A stretch of DNA of 64,000 bases from Jiangella ureilytica (GCF_004348545.1 NZ_SMKL01000016.1:36929-100928), one strand, 5' to 3'. Positions 51,106 through 60,950 are shown, counted from the first letter of the stretch. The notes: generated by a model from the sequence alone, not told the origin. Translations and numbers: made by a program.

Positions 51106-52167
51106 TCAGCGGGTCGCGGTCGGTGTCTCGGACGGCTCGGCCTCCGGAACGGCGGCGGCGGCGTCGACCACCCGCTGGTCGTCGGCCGGCACCGGGCCGA
51201 CGGTCGCGGCGATCTCGAGGGGGTCGAGGCCCTCGGCGAGGGTGAGCGTGGCGATCACGCCAGGCGCCGGGACCCACACCAGAGCGCCCTCGCGGCGTAG
51301 GAGGGCCGGGCGGCCGGCGACGTCGACGAGCCGGTCGCCGACCAGCCCCCAGCCGTAGATGCCGCCTGCCGCCGTCTGGACGGTGAGCGACCCCTGCGGG
51401 CCGGAGACCGTCCAGTCGTACAGGGTCGACCGCGCCTGACCGCGCTCGCCGACGTGCTCGATCCCCATCGCGGCCTGCCAGTCGCTCAGATCGACGACGC
51501 CGTCCTCCACGGTGGCCGTGGCGGCCAGGTCCGCCAGCTCGGCGGGGGTGAAGCCGTCCGCGTCGATCCGCAGCTGCCGGCCGTCCGGCAGCAGCCAGGC
51601 GAGGTCGCGCCGGCCCGCCTCGCCGTCCTCCGGCCCGGGCACCAGCGTGCCCGGCGCCGTCCCGGCCGGCACCACGTCGGCCGGCTCCGGGCCGGACACG
51701 ACGGCCAGCCGCACGATCACACCGTCGGCGTCCACGTCGGCCAAACTCACCTCGCCGTCGCCGCCGCACGGGCCGGTCTCCATCCGCGGCCAGGCCTCCC
51801 GGACGTCGAGCCGGCCGTCGTCGGGCCAGAGCAGCCGCACCTCGTCCGGCAGCTCCGCCGGCGTGATCCGGTAGCCGTACCCGGGCAGGTCCTCGCAGTC
51901 CCCGCCGACCCCCGTCGGCAGGTCGGACGGCGCCATGGTGGCGGGCTGCGGCGTCGTCGTCTGCGAGCCGGTGCCGCCGAGGAGCGGCAGCACCCCGCCG
52001 GCCACGGCCGCCGCCGTCAGGACCGAGGCCGCCCCCACCTGCACGCGGTGCCGGCGCAGCCGCCGCCGGCCGCCGTCGCGGGCCCGCCGCAGCACGTCGC
52101 CGTCGGGGTCCAGGCCGTTCGTCGCGGCCGTCAGGGCGGCGCGCAGGGCGTTCTCGTCGCTGGTCAT
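51106..52167 (-). CDS. Membrane protein encoded with a SigE-type sigma factor (putative anti-sigma partner)
   Basis: A 353-residue protein: a 45-residue charged cytoplasmic start (ENALRAALTAATNGLDPDGD, then a basic stretch), one membrane helix (VGAASVLTAAAVAGGVLPLL), and an extracytoplasmic domain with paired Cys residues in GGDCEDLPGYGY and METGPCGGDG. The topology is that of an anti-sigma factor, but no zinc HxxxCxxC motif is seen. The ATG overlaps the sigma gene stop as ATGA, so the two are coupled. Regulation of the sigma factor is inferred from position. Confidence 0.72.
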   Translation of the reverse strand: MTSDENALRAALTAATNGLDPDGDVLRRARDGGRRRLRRHRVQVGAASVLTAAAVAGGVLPLLGGTGSQTTTPQPATMAPSDLPTGVGGDCEDLPGYGYRITPAELPDEVRLLWPDDGRLDVREAWPRMETGPCGGDGEVSLADVDADGVIVRLAVVSGPEPADVVPAGTAPGTLVPGPEDGEAGRRDLAWLLPDGRQLRIDADGFTPAELADLAATATVEDGVVDLSDWQAAMGIEHVGERGQARSTLYDWTVSGPQGSLTVQTAAGGIYGWGLVGDRLVDVAGRPALLRREGALVWVPAPGVIATLTLAEGLDPLEIAATVGPVPADDQRVVDAAAAVPEAEPSETPTATR

Positions 52168-52679
52168 GACCGTGCCTCCGGGGTGAGATGGGTGTCGTCG
52201 ATGGCGGGCAGCACCGTGCGCAGCCGGGCCAGGGCGCGCGCCGTCTGGCTCTTCACGGTGCCGACGGAGCAGCCCATGGCGGCCGCGGCGTCGGCCTCGG
52301 AGAGGTCGGCGAAGAACCGCAGCACCACGACCGTCCGCTGCCGCGCCGTCAGCGCCCGCAGCGCCGCCACGACGACGGCGCGCTCGTGGTACGCGGTGGC
52401 GGCGTCGGCGCGGTGGTCCGGCCGGTCGTGCTCGAGCCCGAACGCGGACTCCTGGGGCCGCCGCGACCGCAGCCGCCAGCGGTTGATCGCCTGCCGGGTC
52501 AGCGCCCGGTGCGCGTAGGCCGCCGGGTCGGCGACCCGTGGCCAGGCCACGTACAGCCGCTCGTAGACGTCCTGGACCAGGTCCTCGGCGAGGCCGCGGT
52601 CCCCCGTCAGCAGGTAGGCCGAGCGGAGCAGCCGGGCCGACCACCCGGCCACGAACTCGTCGAATCCGTCGTTGCGCAC
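52164..52679 (-). CDS. SigE family RNA polymerase sigma factor (ECF)
   Basis: A 171-residue ECF sigma factor. Region 2 is DEFVAGWSARLLRSAYLLTG with AEDLVQDVYERLYVAWPRV; region 4 is LRALTARQRTVVVLRFFADL with DAAAAMGCSVGTVKSQTARA. It matches the actinobacterial SigE group that lacks a separate region 3. GTG start with AGGAGG close upstream. It is coupled to a membrane partner and separated by a strong terminator from the FKBP genes. The inducing signal is unknown. Confidence 0.92.
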   Translation of the reverse strand: MRNDGFDEFVAGWSARLLRSAYLLTGDRGLAEDLVQDVYERLYVAWPRVADPAAYAHRALTRQAINRWRLRSRRPQESAFGLEHDRPDHRADAATAYHERAVVVAALRALTARQRTVVVLRFFADLSEADAAAAMGCSVGTVKSQTARALARLRTVLPAIDDTHLTPEARS

Positions 52680-52722
52680 ACCCCTCCTGACACCGCCCTG
52701 ACCGGAAAGGTTGCCGCGAACG

Positions 52723-52764
52723 CGAGGACTCCCGCCACCCCGGGCGGGGTGACGGGAGTCCTCG
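52723..52764 (-). terminator. Strong hairpin terminator after the FKBP genes
   Basis: CGAGGACTCCCG (52723-52734) pairs with 52753-52764, and inside it CACCCC pairs with GGGGTG around a GGGC loop; only one mismatched C/A position interrupts an 18-bp stem. It lies 18 bases past the FKBP stop and isolates that operon from the sigma factor gene. Confidence 0.88.
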
Positions 52765-52781
52765 GCGCTGTGCGGGCGCGG

Positions 52782-53147
52782 CTACTTCACGGCGAGCAGG
52801 TCGATGACGAAGATCAGCGTCTTGCCGGACAGCCGGTGGCCGCCACCGGCCGGGCCGTAGGCCTGCGCCGGCGGGACGACGAGCTGACGGCGTCCGCCCA
52901 CGCGCATGCCGGGGATGCCGTCCTGCCAGCCCTTGATCAGGCCCTGCAACGGGAACTCGATGGCCGCGCCGCGGTTCCACGACGCGTCGAACTCCTCGCC
53001 GGACTCGAACTCGACGCCCACGTAGTGGACGAGGACGGTCGCGCCCGGGGTGGCCTCGTCGCCGTCGCCGACGGTGAGGTCGGTGATCTGCAGGTCGGCC
53101 GGAGCCTCGCCGCCGACGAAGTCGATCTCGGGGCGTTGCAGGCTCAT
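52782..53147 (-). CDS. FKBP-type peptidyl-prolyl isomerase (cytoplasmic)
   Basis: A 121-residue single-domain FKBP. The fold is complete: VLVHYVGVEFESGEEFDASW, GLIKGWQDGIPGMRVGGRRQ and LIFVIDLLAVK, with most active-site aromatics present. It catalyses cis-trans isomerisation at proline, helping protein folding. No signal peptide. The ATG shares one base with the stop of the upstream exported FKBP (TGATG), so both are made from one message. FKBP genes also sit next to pafA in streptomycetes. Confidence 0.93.
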   Translation of the reverse strand: MSLQRPEIDFVGGEAPADLQITDLTVGDGDEATPGATVLVHYVGVEFESGEEFDASWNRGAAIEFPLQGLIKGWQDGIPGMRVGGRRQLVVPPAQAYGPAGGGHRLSGKTLIFVIDLLAVK

Positions 53148-54268
53148 CAGTAGCTCCCGATGACGTCGATGACCAGGACGAGCGGCGTGCCGGCGGTGCC
53201 GTCGGCCGCGGCGTTGTCGGCGGCCGAGATGCGGCTGACGACGCGGCTGCCGACCGTGGCGCCGGTGAGCGCGTCGGCCAGACCGGGGATGCCGGCCAGC
53301 TGCTCGGCGGCCAGGGTCAGGGGCGCCTGGCCCTCGTCCCACGTGGTGATGACGTCGGCGCCGTCGGGATAGGACGCCTGGACCATGTTGACCACGAGGT
53401 TCTCGCCGACCTCGTCGCCGTCGCCGGTGATGACGAGGGTGGAGTCGGACGTCTCGGGCGGGGTCGCGCCCTCGAAGTCGAGCGTCGGCGCGGCGCCCTC
53501 TTCGCCGTCGGTGACGGCGGGCAGGCCCTCGGGCACGTCGGTGACGGGCTCACCGGACGCGTGCGCGGCGGGGTCGATGGAGTCGACGATCTCGACCACG
53601 AAGACCAGCGTGTCGTTCTGCAGGTCGTGGCCCTCTTGGGCGCCGTAGCCCTGCTCCGGCGGGATCGACATCAGGACGCGGGAGCCGACGGTCTGCCCCG
53701 CCAGGCCCTCCTTCCAGCCCTCGATGACCTGGTCCAGCGAGAAGCTGGCGGCCGCGCCGCGGTCGTAGGAGTTGTCGAAGACATAGGGCTCGGCCTCGCC
53801 GGAGTCCTCACCGGAGCCGGAGTCGTCCGTCGCGTCGTCGGTCGCCTCGTCCTCGGGTGTGCTGGTGCCGCCGACGTCGCCCTCGGCGGGCGGCTCGGTC
53901 TCGGCAGGAGCCTCGGTCTCGGCGGGGGGCGGGGTCTCGCCCTCCGGCGGGGCCTCGCCCTCGGCCGGCGGCTCCATGGGGGCCTCTTCGGCCGGTGGCC
54001 GCGGGGCCCAGGTCTGGCCCAGGTAGTTCGCGACGACGACGTCGGTCTCGCCGACCTCGCGGCCGTCGCCCTCGTCGAGCACCTCGACCTGCAGATCCGA
54101 GGGCGGGTCCTCGTCGGGGATGGTGAGCGTCGGCTTCTCGCCCGGCGCGCCGGAGACCTCGACGCCCAGATCGGTCGACGCGGTGGTGTCGCCGTCGTCG
54201 CCGCCGCAAGCGGAGAGCGCCAGTGCGGACGACACGATCAGAGCGGCCAGAGCCTGTCTTCTGCGCAC
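53147..54268 (-). CDS. FKBP-type peptidyl-prolyl isomerase lipoprotein with interrupted domain
   Basis: A 373-residue lipoprotein: signal and lipobox LSAC (Cys21), then an FKBP domain split by a long Pro/Glu/Ala/Asp low-complexity insert (about residues 88-158) between VVVANYLGQTW and VFDNSYDRG. The domain resumes with GWKEGLAGQTVGSRVLMSIP and LVFVVEIVDSID. A second, divergent FKBP-like domain occupies 240-373 (GIPGLADALTGATVGSRVVS) and lacks several active-site residues. It probably folds exported proteins at the membrane. Start GTG at 54268. Confidence 0.88.
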   Translation of the reverse strand: MRRRQALAALIVSSALALSACGGDDGDTTASTDLGVEVSGAPGEKPTLTIPDEDPPSDLQVEVLDEGDGREVGETDVVVANYLGQTWAPRPPAEEAPMEPPAEGEAPPEGETPPPAETEAPAETEPPAEGDVGGTSTPEDEATDDATDDSGSGEDSGEAEPYVFDNSYDRGAAASFSLDQVIEGWKEGLAGQTVGSRVLMSIPPEQGYGAQEGHDLQNDTLVFVVEIVDSIDPAAHASGEPVTDVPEGLPAVTDGEEGAAPTLDFEGATPPETSDSTLVITGDGDEVGENLVVNMVQASYPDGADVITTWDEGQAPLTLAAEQLAGIPGLADALTGATVGSRVVSRISAADNAAADGTAGTPLVLVIDVIGSY

Positions 54269-54380
54269 GGTGAACTAGTCCTTCATCTCTTCGCGGGCTG
54301 TCTGGAGTTCCGTTCGAAACGGCAAGCCTAGGCGCTGCACCTGAGAAGTACCTGAACGGGCTGCGGCAGGAAGCTTACGC

Positions 54381-55742
54381 TCACATGCCCTCGATGAGCC
54401 GGGCCACCCTCTCGTCCACCGAGCGGAACGGGTCCTTGCACAGCACCGTCCGCTGCGCCTGGTCGTTGAGCTTGAGATGCACCCAGTCGACGGTGAAGTC
54501 GCGGCGGCGCTCCTGGGCTCGCTTGATGAACTCGCCGCGCAGCTTCGCCCGCGTGGTCTGCGGCGGCACGGACTTGGCCTCGAAGATCTCGACGTCGCGG
54601 GCCACGCGCCGCACCTGCCCGCGCTTCTCGAGCAGGTAGTACAGGCCGCGGCCGCGGTGGATGTCGTGGTAGGCGAGGTCGAGCTGGGCCACCCGCGGGT
54701 GCGTGAGCGTCATGTTGTGCTTGGCGCGGTAGCGCTCGATGAGCCGGTACTTCGTGACCCAGTCGATCTCGCCCTCGACCAGCGAGAGGTCGGCGGAGTC
54801 GATGGCCTTGATGGTCCGCTCCCACAGCTCGAGCACCCGCTGGATGGCCGGGGTGGCCAGCTCGCGGCGCTCGACGAAGTCGCGGGCCTTGGTGAAGTAC
54901 TCCTCCTGGATCTCCAGCGCCGACGCCTCGCGCCCCCCGGCCAGCCGGACCTTGCGGCGGCCGGTGAGGTCGTGGCTGATCTCGCGGATGGCCCGGATGG
55001 GGTTCTCGAGCGTCATGTCGCGCAGCCCCACGCCGGCCTCGATCATGCGCAGCACCAGGTCGGTGGCGCCGACCTTGAGCAGCGTGGTGCACTCGTTCAT
55101 GTTGGAGTCGCCGACGATGACGTGCAGCCGGCGGTAGCGCTCGGCGTCGGCGTGCGGCTCGTCGCGGGTGTTGATGATGGGGCGGCTGCGCGTGGTGGCG
55201 CTGGAGACGCCCTCCCAGATGTGCTCGGCCCGCTGGCTGACGGCGAACACCGCGCCCCGCGGGGTCTGCAGCACCTTTCCGGCGCCGCAGATGATCTGCC
55301 GCGTGACCAGGAACGGGATGAGGACGTCGGCCAGCCGGGAGAACTCGCCGTGCCGCCCGACCAGGTAGTTCTCGTGGCAGCCGTAGGAGTTGCCGGCGGA
55401 GTCGGTGTTGTTCTTGAACAGGTAGACGTCGCCGGCGATGCCCTCTTCGGCCAGCCGCTTCTCGGCGTCGACCAGCAGCCCTTCGAGGACGCGCTCGCCC
55501 GCCTTGTCGTGCGTGACGAGGTCGATGATGCTGTCGCACTCGGGCGTGGCGTACTCGGGATGGCTGCCGACGTCGAGGTACAGGCGCGCCCCGTTGGACA
55601 GGAACACGTTGCTGCTGCGGCCCCAGGTGACGACCCGGCGGAACAGGTAGCGGGCGACCTCGTCGGGCGACAGGCGCCGCTGCCCGCGGAACGTGCACGT
55701 GACGCCGTACTCGTTCTCGAGTCCGAAGATGCGGCGGTCCAT
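54381..55742 (-). CDS. pafA: Pup-protein ligase PafA
   Basis: A 453-residue carboxylate-amine ligase that joins the C-terminal Glu of Pup to lysines of target proteins. It starts [16 protein letters not shown] with the ATP/Mg-binding Glu residues, has [16 protein letters not shown] with the catalytic-base Asp57, and [20 protein letters not shown]. It ends [10 protein letters not shown]. The ATG follows a TAGGCT -10 box by six bases; the TAG of that box is the prcA stop codon, so pafA has its own leaderless promoter besides read-through. Confidence 0.97.
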   Translation of the reverse strand: MDRRIFGLENEYGVTCTFRGQRRLSPDEVARYLFRRVVTWGRSSNVFLSNGARLYLDVGSHPEYATPECDSIIDLVTHDKAGERVLEGLLVDAEKRLAEEGIAGDVYLFKNNTDSAGNSYGCHENYLVGRHGEFSRLADVLIPFLVTRQIICGAGKVLQTPRGAVFAVSQRAEHIWEGVSSATTRSRPIINTRDEPHADAERYRRLHVIVGDSNMNECTTLLKVGATDLVLRMIEAGVGLRDMTLENPIRAIREISHDLTGRRKVRLAGGREASALEIQEEYFTKARDFVERRELATPAIQRVLELWERTIKAIDSADLSLVEGEIDWVTKYRLIERYRAKHNMTLTHPRVAQLDLAYHDIHRGRGLYYLLEKRGQVRRVARDVEIFEAKSVPPQTTRAKLRGEFIKRAQERRRDFTVDWVHLKLNDQAQRTVLCKDPFRSVDERVARLIEGM

Positions 55743-55751
55743 GCTTCGAGC

Positions 55752-56492
55752 CTAGTCGCCCGAACCCTCGGGACCGGCCGGTGCGGAGGTCTCGGAACCG
55801 CCACGGTCGAGCAACGAGTCCAGGACCGGCCCGCTGAGCCGCCGGAACGTGCGCCGGGGCCGCTCGCGATCGAGCACGGCGACCTCGAGCGACGACGGCG
55901 CCAGCTGCCGGGGCTCGTCGGTGTCGCGGCCCAGGGCGTCGACGGCCAGCCGCAGCGAGCCCTCGAGCGACGCACCGGCCGTGAAGTGCTCGCCCACGTA
56001 GCGGCCGACCTGCTCGGCGGCCCCGCCCATGACGGAGTAGCCGCTGTCGGCGGCCACCGAGCCGTCGTAGGTGATGCGGTAGATCTGGTCGTTCTCGAGC
56101 GTCTGGCCGACCTCGGCCACCACCAGCTCGACCTCGTACGGCTTCGGGTCCTGGGTGAAGATGGTGCCCAGGGTCTGCGCGTAGACGTTGGCCAGGGCCC
56201 GCCCGGACACATCGACGCGGTCGTAGGAGTAGCCGCGCAGGTCGGCCAGCCGGACGCCGGCCTGGCGCAGGTTCTCGAACTCGTTGTACTTGCCGACTGC
56301 GGCGAACGCGATGCGGTCGTAGATCTCACTGATCTTGTGCAGCGACGGTGACGGGCTCTCGGCGGCGAACAGGATGCCACCCGCGTACTGGATCACGATG
56401 ACCGACCGGCCGCGGGCGATGCCCTTGCGGGCGTAGTCGGCCCGGTCCTTCATGATCTGCTCGGGCGAGACGTATCCGAACTGCATCGACAC
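55752..56492 (-). CDS. prcA: 20S proteasome alpha subunit
   Basis: A 246-residue alpha-type subunit forming the outer rings of the core particle. The N-terminal gate segment ([20 protein letters not shown]), [20 protein letters not shown] and [20 protein letters not shown] are typical of actinobacterial PrcA. The C-terminal tail is Gly/Ser/Pro-rich. The start is GTG with AGGAGAGG upstream; an internal ATG two codons on would be further from it. It lies 47 bases after prcB. Confidence 0.97.
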   Translation of the reverse strand: MSMQFGYVSPEQIMKDRADYARKGIARGRSVIVIQYAGGILFAAESPSPSLHKISEIYDRIAFAAVGKYNEFENLRQAGVRLADLRGYSYDRVDVSGRALANVYAQTLGTIFTQDPKPYEVELVVAEVGQTLENDQIYRITYDGSVAADSGYSVMGGAAEQVGRYVGEHFTAGASLEGSLRLAVDALGRDTDEPRQLAPSSLEVAVLDRERPRRTFRRLSGPVLDSLLDRGGSETSAPAGPEGSGD

Positions 56493-56539
56493 CGACTGGT
56501 CCTCTCCTGCGGGCTGTGGTGGTGAGTGGGGGCTGCGGG

Positions 56540-57379
56540 TCAGCGCACCGGGGCGACCGGGCCGTCGGGCCGGGTGTTGCGGCCGGCGACGACCTCTTCG
56601 ACGATCTGGGCGACCGCCTGCTCGTCGCGCTGCCGGTAGCCGGCCTCGTCGACCACCGCCACGATGGGGTAGATGCGCCGCTGCAGGTCGGGCCCGCCGG
56701 TCGCGGAGTCGTCGTCGGCGGCGTCGTACAGCGCCTGGACGGTGACCGCGATGGCGTCGTCGACCACGAGGTCGTCGCGGTACAGCTTCTTCAGCGCCCC
56801 GCGGGCGAAGATCGAGCCGGAGCCGACGGAGAAGAACTGGTGCTCCTCGTACCGCCCGCCGGTGACGTCGTAGGAGAAGATGCGACCCTGGCCTGTGCCC
56901 TGGTCGTAGCCGGCGAACAGCGGCACCACCGCCAGGCCCTGCATGGCCATGCCGAGGTTGCCGCGGATCATGTGCGAGAGCCGGTTCGCCTTGCCCTCGA
57001 GGGAGAGCACGGTGCCCTCGATCTTCTCGTAATGTTCCAGCTCGAGCTGGAACAACCGGATCAGCTCGAGGCCCAGGCCGGCCGCGCCGGCCATGCCGAC
57101 CGCGGAGAACTCGTCGGCCTGGAAGACCTTCTGGATGTCGCGCTGGGCGATCATGTTGCCCATGGTGGCCCGCCGGTCGCCGGCCATGACCACGCCGCCC
57201 GGGAATGTCGTGGCCACCAGTGTGGTGGCGTGCGGCGTGAGGCCGCCGAGCTCGGCGCCCGCCGGCAGGCGGTTCCCCGGCAGCAGCTCGGGCGAGTACT
57301 GCCGCAGGAACTCGGTGAACGACGACGTCCCCGGGTTCAGGAACTCCGCCGGCAGGCTGCCGATGCGCGACACATCCAC
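56540..57379 (-). CDS. prcB: 20S proteasome beta subunit
   Basis: A 279-residue proteolytic subunit made with a propeptide. Residues 1-51 form the propeptide ([17 protein letters not shown]); autocleavage before Thr52 in [13 protein letters not shown] exposes the catalytic threonine. [15 protein letters not shown] with the catalytic Lys region and [15 protein letters not shown] follow. GTG immediately follows the pup stop codon with GGAG just upstream, so pup and prcB are tightly coupled. Confidence 0.97.
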   Translation of the reverse strand: MDVSRIGSLPAEFLNPGTSSFTEFLRQYSPELLPGNRLPAGAELGGLTPHATTLVATTFPGGVVMAGDRRATMGNMIAQRDIQKVFQADEFSAVGMAGAAGLGLELIRLFQLELEHYEKIEGTVLSLEGKANRLSHMIRGNLGMAMQGLAVVPLFAGYDQGTGQGRIFSYDVTGGRYEEHQFFSVGSGSIFARGALKKLYRDDLVVDDAIAVTVQALYDAADDDSATGGPDLQRRIYPIVAVVDEAGYRQRDEQAVAQIVEEVVAGRNTRPDGPVAPVR

Positions 57380-57589
57380 TTACTCTCCACCCTTCTGCAC
57401 GAACGACCGGACGAAGTCCTCGGCGTTCTCCTCCAGCACCTCGTCGATCTCGTCGAGGATGGAGTCGACGTCGTCGTCGATCTTGTCCTGCCGCTCCTTG
57501 AGCTCTTCGCTCGACTCGGTCGCCGCGGTGTCCTCGACGTCCTCGTTCTTCCGCGGCTGCTTGTGACCGCCGGTTGTCTCACGCGCCAT
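57380..57589 (-). CDS. pup: Prokaryotic ubiquitin-like protein Pup
   Basis: A 69-residue, acidic, largely disordered modifier. It shows the central helical ARC-binding stretch ([40 protein letters not shown]) and ends Gly-Gly-Glu. Because Glu is already encoded, deamidation by Dop, needed where Pup ends in Gln, is not required before ligation. ATG at 57589 has GGAGGT eight bases upstream; an earlier in-frame start lacks support. It precedes prcB directly. Confidence 0.97.
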   Translation of the reverse strand: MARETTGGHKQPRKNEDVEDTAATESSEELKERQDKIDDDVDSILDEIDEVLEENAEDFVRSFVQKGGE

Positions 57590-57732
57590 GTCGCCAACCT
57601 CCACCTGGTCGCCTTGAGAACGACCCTATCCAGGAGTGGTGACATCGTGCCGCCCGGGGACACCGGATCGGGGCAGAGATTTTCCACTTACGCCGACAGC
57701 GCAACCCCCGCCGGCGGTCCGGCCGAACGAGC

Positions 57733-57781
57733 TGATCATGGTCGCCCGCGGTCGCTCAGGCGCCGCCAGGGACCATGATCA
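57733..57781. repeat. Palindromic element with GATCATGG arms after dop
   Basis: TGATCATGGTC (57733-57743) and its exact reverse complement (57771-57781) enclose a 27-base loop, 23 bases past the dop stop. It may terminate dop transcription before pup. It shares its arm core with the elements at 3831-3906 and 16779-16838. Confidence 0.6.
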
Positions 57782-57803
57782 TGGGATTGAAGGGGCCGGA
57801 ACG

Positions 57804-59315
57804 TCAGCGGGAGGTGAGGCGGCTGACCAGGTCGCCGGCGGTCTCGCACTGGTCGAGCAGGTCGCCGACGTGGGCCTTCGTGCCGCGGGTGGGGTCGAGG
57901 GTGGGCACCCGCTGCAGCGCCTCGCGGCCGGGCAGGTCGAAGATCACGGAGTCCCACGAGGCCGCCGCGATGGACTCGGCGTACTTGTCGAGGCAGCGGC
58001 CGCGGAAGTAGGCCCGGGTGTCCTCGGGCGGGTAGTGCACGGCGTCGTCGACCTGCTGGTCGGTGACGACGCGCTGCATGCGACCCTTCGCGACCAGCCG
58101 CCGGTACAGGCCGCGCTCGGGCCGGATGTCGGCGTACTGCAGGTCGATGAGGTGCAGCTTCGGGTGCGACCAGTCCATGCCGTCGCGGTCGCGGTACTGC
58201 TGCAGCAGCGACAGCTTGGCCACCCAGTCCAGCTGGTCCGACAGCGACATCGGGTCGGTGGCCAGCGCGTGCAGCGTGGCCTCCCACCGGGCCAGGACGT
58301 CGGCCGTGACGGGGTCGACGTCGGCGCCGTAGCGGTCCTCGACGAACTTGCGGGCCTGCTCGGCGTACTCGGTCTGGAGCTGGACGGCCGTCAGCTTGCG
58401 GCCGTCGGCGAGCTCGACCAGGTGCGACAGCGTGGGGTCGTGCGAGACCTCGTGCAGCGCGCCGACCGGCCGCGACACCGCGAGGTCGCCGCCGAGGAAG
58501 CCGTCCTCGATCATGGCCAGGACCAGCGCCGTGGTGCCGAGCTTGAGATAGGTCGAGATCTCGGAGAGGTTGGCGTCGCCGATGATGACGTGCAGCCGGC
58601 GGTAGCGCTCGGGGTCGGCGTGCGGCTCGTCGCGGGTGTTGATGATGGGCCGCTTGAGGGTGGTCTCGAGGCCGACCTCGACCTCGAAGTAGTCGGCGCG
58701 CTGCGAGAGCTGGAACCCGTGCCCGCTGCCGTCCTGGCCGATGCCGACCCGGCCGGCGCCGCAGACGACCTGCCGCGACACGAAGAACGGGATGAGGTGG
58801 CGGACGATGTCGGCGAACGGCGTGCTGCGGTTCATCAGGTAGTTCTCGTGGCAGCCGTAGGAGGCGCCCTTGTTGTCGGTGTTGTTCTTGTACAGCTGGA
58901 TGGGCTGCGCGCCGGGCAGCCGGCCGGCCCAGGTGGCCGCGACGCCCATGATGGCCTCGCCGGCCTTGTCCCAGATGACGGCGTCGCGCGGCGAGGTGAC
59001 CTCGGGCGAGGAGTACTCGGGGTGGGCGTGGTCGACGTAGAGCCGGGCGCCGTTGGTGAGGATGAGGTTGGCCAGCCCGATCTCCTCGTCGGTGAGCTGG
59101 CTGGGGTCGGCGCCGCCGCGCGAGAGCTCGAACCCGCGGGCGTCGCGCAGCGGGTTCTCCTCTTCGAAGTCCCAGCGGGCCCGGCGCGCGTGGGCGCGCT
59201 GCGCGGCGTAGCCGTTGACCACCTGCGACGACGCCAGCATGGAGTTGGCGGCAGGGTTGCTGGGCACCGAGATGCCGTATTCGGTCTCGATTCCCATGAT
59301 GCGCCGGGCACTCAT
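57804..59315 (-). CDS. dop: Pup deamidase/depupylase Dop
   Basis: A 503-residue paralogue of PafA. It begins [20 protein letters not shown], carries the long Dop-loop region after residue 35, has [15 protein letters not shown] with nucleophile Asp95, and [20 protein letters not shown]. It cleaves Pup from substrates; with a GGE-ending Pup its deamidase activity should be redundant. A TAGGCT -10 box lies six bases before the ATG, the same arrangement as pafA, so it is expressed from a leaderless promoter. Confidence 0.97.
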   Translation of the reverse strand: MSARRIMGIETEYGISVPSNPAANSMLASSQVVNGYAAQRAHARRARWDFEEENPLRDARGFELSRGGADPSQLTDEEIGLANLILTNGARLYVDHAHPEYSSPEVTSPRDAVIWDKAGEAIMGVAATWAGRLPGAQPIQLYKNNTDNKGASYGCHENYLMNRSTPFADIVRHLIPFFVSRQVVCGAGRVGIGQDGSGHGFQLSQRADYFEVEVGLETTLKRPIINTRDEPHADPERYRRLHVIIGDANLSEISTYLKLGTTALVLAMIEDGFLGGDLAVSRPVGALHEVSHDPTLSHLVELADGRKLTAVQLQTEYAEQARKFVEDRYGADVDPVTADVLARWEATLHALATDPMSLSDQLDWVAKLSLLQQYRDRDGMDWSHPKLHLIDLQYADIRPERGLYRRLVAKGRMQRVVTDQQVDDAVHYPPEDTRAYFRGRCLDKYAESIAAASWDSVIFDLPGREALQRVPTLDPTRGTKAHVGDLLDQCETAGDLVSRLTSR

Positions 59316-59363
59316 GCATCGAGCCTACGGCAGCAACCGTCGCGGACCACGCCCGGCGGACCG

Positions 59364-59921
59364 TCAGGCCAGCACCAGCCGCATGATCGGGCGTTCGGGC
59401 GAGCGCCGCGCGACCTCGGTGAACCCGGCCCGCCGGAACGCGGAGTCGTAGCCGGTGCTGGTCGAGCTGGGCGAGACGGCGCCGTCGAGCGGGTAGGCCT
59501 CGACGGCGGGCGCCCCAGCGGCGCGGGCGTGGCCGACGGCGGCCGCGACCAGCGCCGACGCCACGCCCTGACGGCGGTGGCTCTTGCGGACGTAGAAGCA
59601 GCTGATGGCCCAGACGGGGACGTCGTCGACCCGCCGCAGCCGCCACGGGCCGTCCAGCGCCGGGACGGCGCCGCGCGGCGTCACCTGGCACCAGCCGACC
59701 GCCCGGTCCCCCGTCAGGGCCAGCAACCCCGGCGGCGGACCGGCCGTGACCACCGCCCGGAAGTCGTCGTGGTTCGCCGCGGGCTCACGGCCGCGGTACG
59801 CGGGCCCGATCCGCCAGGCCATGCACCAGCACCGGGCCGCCGGTCCCCCGCCGCCTGCGATGAGGTCCTCGAACGCCGGCCACAGCGCCTCGGTGAGCGG
59901 CTCGACCCGCAACCCGGCCAT
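59364..59921 (-). CDS. GNAT family N-acetyltransferase
   Basis: A 185-residue acetyltransferase. The acetyl-CoA loop is visible in ISCFYVRKSHRRQGVASALV, and WCMAWRIGPAYRGRE near the N-terminus resembles a group of GNATs often found near regulatory genes. The ATG lies three bases after the stop of the oxidoreductase gene, so the two share a transcript. Substrate unknown; it is inserted between arc and dop, which are closer together in mycobacteria. Confidence 0.83.
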   Translation of the reverse strand: MAGLRVEPLTEALWPAFEDLIAGGGGPAARCWCMAWRIGPAYRGREPAANHDDFRAVVTAGPPPGLLALTGDRAVGWCQVTPRGAVPALDGPWRLRRVDDVPVWAISCFYVRKSHRRQGVASALVAAAVGHARAAGAPAVEAYPLDGAVSPSSTSTGYDSAFRRAGFTEVARRSPERPIMRLVLA

Positions 59922-59924
59922 GGC

Positions 59925-60950
59925 TCAGCGCAGCGACACGACCGGCGCCGGCTCCGGATACCGGACACCCAGCCCGGCCAGCGCCTGGTCGAGGATGTCG
60001 GCGATCTCGACGGTGTGGGCGAGCGGCATCTCCGGGCACTCGGTGCGTCCGTCGCGGACGGCCTGAGCGACGGCGCGCAGCATGGGCACGTAGCCGCGGC
60101 CCTCCTTCTCCCACTCGAACGTCTGCGACTCCTCGATGCCGCGCCCCGGGGCGTGCACGAGCCGCATGGTGGTGGCGGCGTGGAACCGCGGCGGCACCTC
60201 GATGCGCCCCGTGGTGCCCATGACCAGCGCGGATCCGGGGATCGGCGAGATCAGCGAGACGTCGAGGTGCGCGCGGACGCCGTCGGGCCAGGTGAGGAAG
60301 AGCCCTGCCTCGCTGTCGACGCCCTGCTCGTTGAGGGTGCCGGTGACGGTGAGCGCCGTGGGCGCGCCCAGGAGCATCTGCGCGAACGCCACCGGGTAGA
60401 TGCCGACGTCGAGCAGCACGCCGCCGCCCAGCGCGGGGTCCCAGAGCCGGTCGGTGCGGTCGGCAGGAGCGACGAAGCCCAGGTCGGCCGTCACCGCGCG
60501 GACGTCGCCGATGGCGCCGTCGGCCACCAGCTGCCGCAGCCGGACGATGAGCGGGTTGAACCGCGTCCACATGGCCTCCATGCAGAACACGCCGCGCTCG
60601 CGGGCCAGCTCGGCCAGCCGCGCCGTGTCGGCCAGCGACGTCGTGAACGCCTTCTCGCACAGCACCGCCTTGCCCGCGTCGAGGGCCTGCTCGACGACGG
60701 GGGCGTGCTGGGCGTGCGGGGTGGCGACGTAGACGACGTCGACGGCGGGGTCGTCGACCAGGGCGCGGACGTCGTCGTAGGCGGTCGTGGCGGCGTCGCC
60801 GAACTCGCGGGCGAACGTCCCGGCGCGGTCCAGCAGGCGTGAGCTCACCGCGGCGAGCCGGCTGTTCTCGAGCTGCCGGAGGTCGCCGGCGACGTTGTGG
60901 GCGATGGCGCCGGTGGCGACGACGCCCCAGCCGATGGTCCGCTCGGTCAT
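59925..60950 (-). CDS. Gfo/Idh/MocA family oxidoreductase
   Basis: A 341-residue NAD(P)-dependent oxidoreductase. The Rossmann start GWGVVATGAIAHNVAGDL, the VDVVYVATPHAQHAPVVEQA strand-helix and the conserved VLCEKAFTTSLADTARL (EKP-like, here EKA) are clear. Such enzymes act on sugars, inositols or dihydrodiols; the substrate is not readable. The replaced Pro in the EKP motif is a mild oddity. A TAGGGT box seven bases before the ATG indicates a leaderless start. Confidence 0.88.
   Translation of the reverse strand: MTERTIGWGVVATGAIAHNVAGDLRQLENSRLAAVSSRLLDRAGTFAREFGDAATTAYDDVRALVDDPAVDVVYVATPHAQHAPVVEQALDAGKAVLCEKAFTTSLADTARLAELARERGVFCMEAMWTRFNPLIVRLRQLVADGAIGDVRAVTADLGFVAPADRTDRLWDPALGGGVLLDVGIYPVAFAQMLLGAPTALTVTGTLNEQGVDSEAGLFLTWPDGVRAHLDVSLISPIPGSALVMGTTGRIEVPPRFHAATTMRLVHAPGRGIEESQTFEWEKEGRGYVPMLRAVAQAVRDGRTECPEMPLAHTVEIADILDQALAGLGVRYPEPAPVVSLR

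Noticed and set aside
57636..60842. A 1068-codon plus-strand frame across dop and its neighbours
   Set aside because: It runs antisense through dop, an acetyltransferase and an oxidoreductase, all with clear motifs; the antisense translation is low complexity.
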